Of a stretch of DNA of 64,000 nucleotides, positions 63,518-64,000 are shown in pieces. The stretch spans positions 124,001 to 188,000 of the forward strand of contig JAEZRE010000020.1 in assembly GCA_023412915.1 (NCBI GenBank), read 5' to 3'. This stretch comes from Bacillota bacterium (lineage in GTDB: Bacteria; Bacillota; Clostridia; Acetivibrionales; DTU013). Below the pieces are notes generated by a model. It was not told the origin of the DNA, did no database searches, and saw nothing but the letters and a program-made list of their open reading frames with translations. A program made the translations under genes and the position numbers. Every line of letters begins with the position of its first letter. Position 1 is the stretch's first letter.

Positions 63518-63963
63518 AAACGGAACAGGGTTGTTACTATTGCGAGCGGGACGAAGGTTTTCGGGAGCTTCTGTATGAGTTGTGCGACCTTAAGGTCTCG
63601 AAAATATTTTTCTGCAAGGATCAAACGCTTCCTGGCAGATGCACCATAATGTTCAAAGAGCATTATGAAGAGATTTACATGATCCCGAAAAGTGAACGCG
63701 ATGAATATATAGAGGATGTGTGTGCGCTGGCCGAGACTATAAAGGAGATCTATGGAGCGGATAAGATAAATTACGGTATATACGGAGACAATGTCCGCCA
63801 CGTACATTTCACCGTCTGTCCCAAATACAAGGATAAACTGGGCTGGGGGCGTCCCTTTGAGATGTTTCCGGAAAACAGGGTGTTTCTGACGCCGGAGCAA
63901 TATAAGACTGAAATGGATATTCTTCGCGAAAAAGTTTTAAAGAAAAGAGGTCTTCTTAAATGA
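63514..63963 (+). CDS. HIT-family nucleotide hydrolase
   Basis: A 149-residue HIT-domain protein. The motif HVHFTVCPKY near residue 90 gives two of the HIT histidines (H-V-H-F-T), where the third position is replaced, and CYYC near 7-10 could bind zinc. HIT proteins hydrolyse or transfer nucleotide phosphates. TTG start at 63514 overlaps the MFS stop (TTGA), so it belongs to the operon. A GalT-like nucleotidyl transferase role is less likely. Confidence 0.75.
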   Translation: MKTEQGCYYCERDEGFRELLYELCDLKVSKIFFCKDQTLPGRCTIMFKEHYEEIYMIPKSERDEYIEDVCALAETIKEIYGADKINYGIYGDNVRHVHFTVCPKYKDKLGWGRPFEMFPENRVFLTPEQYKTEMDILREKVLKKRGLLK

Positions 63964-64000
63964 AAGTAACATTGCCGTACGGCAATAGCAAGGTATCTTT
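63960..64000 (+). CDS. Start of a LarA/DUF2088-like gene, cut by window end
   Basis: ATG at 63960 overlaps the stop of the HIT gene and opens MKVTLPYGNSKVSF, the typical first residues of lactate-racemase-like (LarA, DUF2088) proteins. Only 13 codons are visible, so the assignment rests on this start and on operon position. Confidence 0.5.
   Translation, partial: MKVTLPYGNSKVS

Overview
The window is a piece of a spore-forming Firmicute chromosome, most likely a clostridial (class Clostridia) genome of medium G+C. The host parts carry a T-box riboswitch ahead of a tyrosyl-tRNA synthetase, a Spo0A-type response regulator, a two-subunit fumarase, a DUF1858 protein, strong GGAGG ribosome binding sites and frequent TTG/GTG starts. 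I cannot name the species. A block of about 29.6 kb (about 1604-31166) is much richer in A+T than both flanks and is clearly foreign.

The central feature is how that block sits in the chromosome. A nicotinate phosphoribosyltransferase gene (pncB), directly downstream of a nicotinamidase gene (pncA, cut by the window edge), is split in two. Its first 333 codons lie at 605-1603 and its last 149 codons plus stop at 31167-31616; joined, they give one continuous protein of normal length. The foreign block lies between the halves. Its first gene (1756-3216) is a complete, A+T-rich pncB that matches the broken host protein from end to end. So the element appears to insert into an NAD-salvage gene and bring its own replacement copy. 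The junction hexamers (GTCTAT on the left, GTTTTC on the right) differ but occupy the same two codons of pncB, as expected if the right one was carried over from a pncB gene in an earlier host, in the manner described for Tn554-type elements.

From left to right the element carries: the rescue pncB; a small reverse-strand protein; a type I restriction-modification operon (hsdM, hsdS, hsdR) with two unusual extra genes, a fused degenerate methyltransferase plus specificity domain and a membrane protein; two candidate PD-(D/E)XK nucleases; a CD-NTase-like nucleotidyltransferase followed by a DUF6602-like protein; a KAP P-loop ATPase; a DUF262-HNH protein; an XRE regulator with a palindromic operator; and two proteins I do not recognise. 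A consensus promoter (TTGACA, 17 bases, TATAAT) then precedes a tightly packed recombination operon: a degenerate tyrosine-recombinase-like protein, three large recombinase or recombinase-like proteins and a coiled-coil protein. A Septu-like ATPase plus HNH pair closes the element. This is a defence island moved by a Tn554/RIT-like recombinase set.

To the right, the host chromosome resumes: a cysteine hydrolase, YjbQ, an acetyltransferase, T-box plus tyrS, a WYL regulator, a formamidopyrimidine-glycosylase relative lacking the usual Pro2, mscL, a methyltransferase, a TadG-like surface protein, an acetyltransferase, a ferredoxin-like protein, a Rieske-FAD oxidoreductase, a DUF1189 membrane protein, an RlmL-like RNA methyltransferase, aroA-aroC-aroK followed by a Spo0A-like regulator, HU, a universal stress protein, fumarase alpha and beta, DUF1858, purA and tRNA-Lys. 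The last 10 kb is a regulated uptake and catabolism locus: AraC and GntR regulators face a long co-directional run of two SIS-domain proteins, a nitrilase-type hydrolase, a three-gene ABC sugar importer, an N-acylglucosamine-2-epimerase-family enzyme, an MFS transporter, a HIT protein and the start of a LarA-like gene. A 220-bp imperfect foldback at 40996-41215 is the most striking unexplained non-coding structure.
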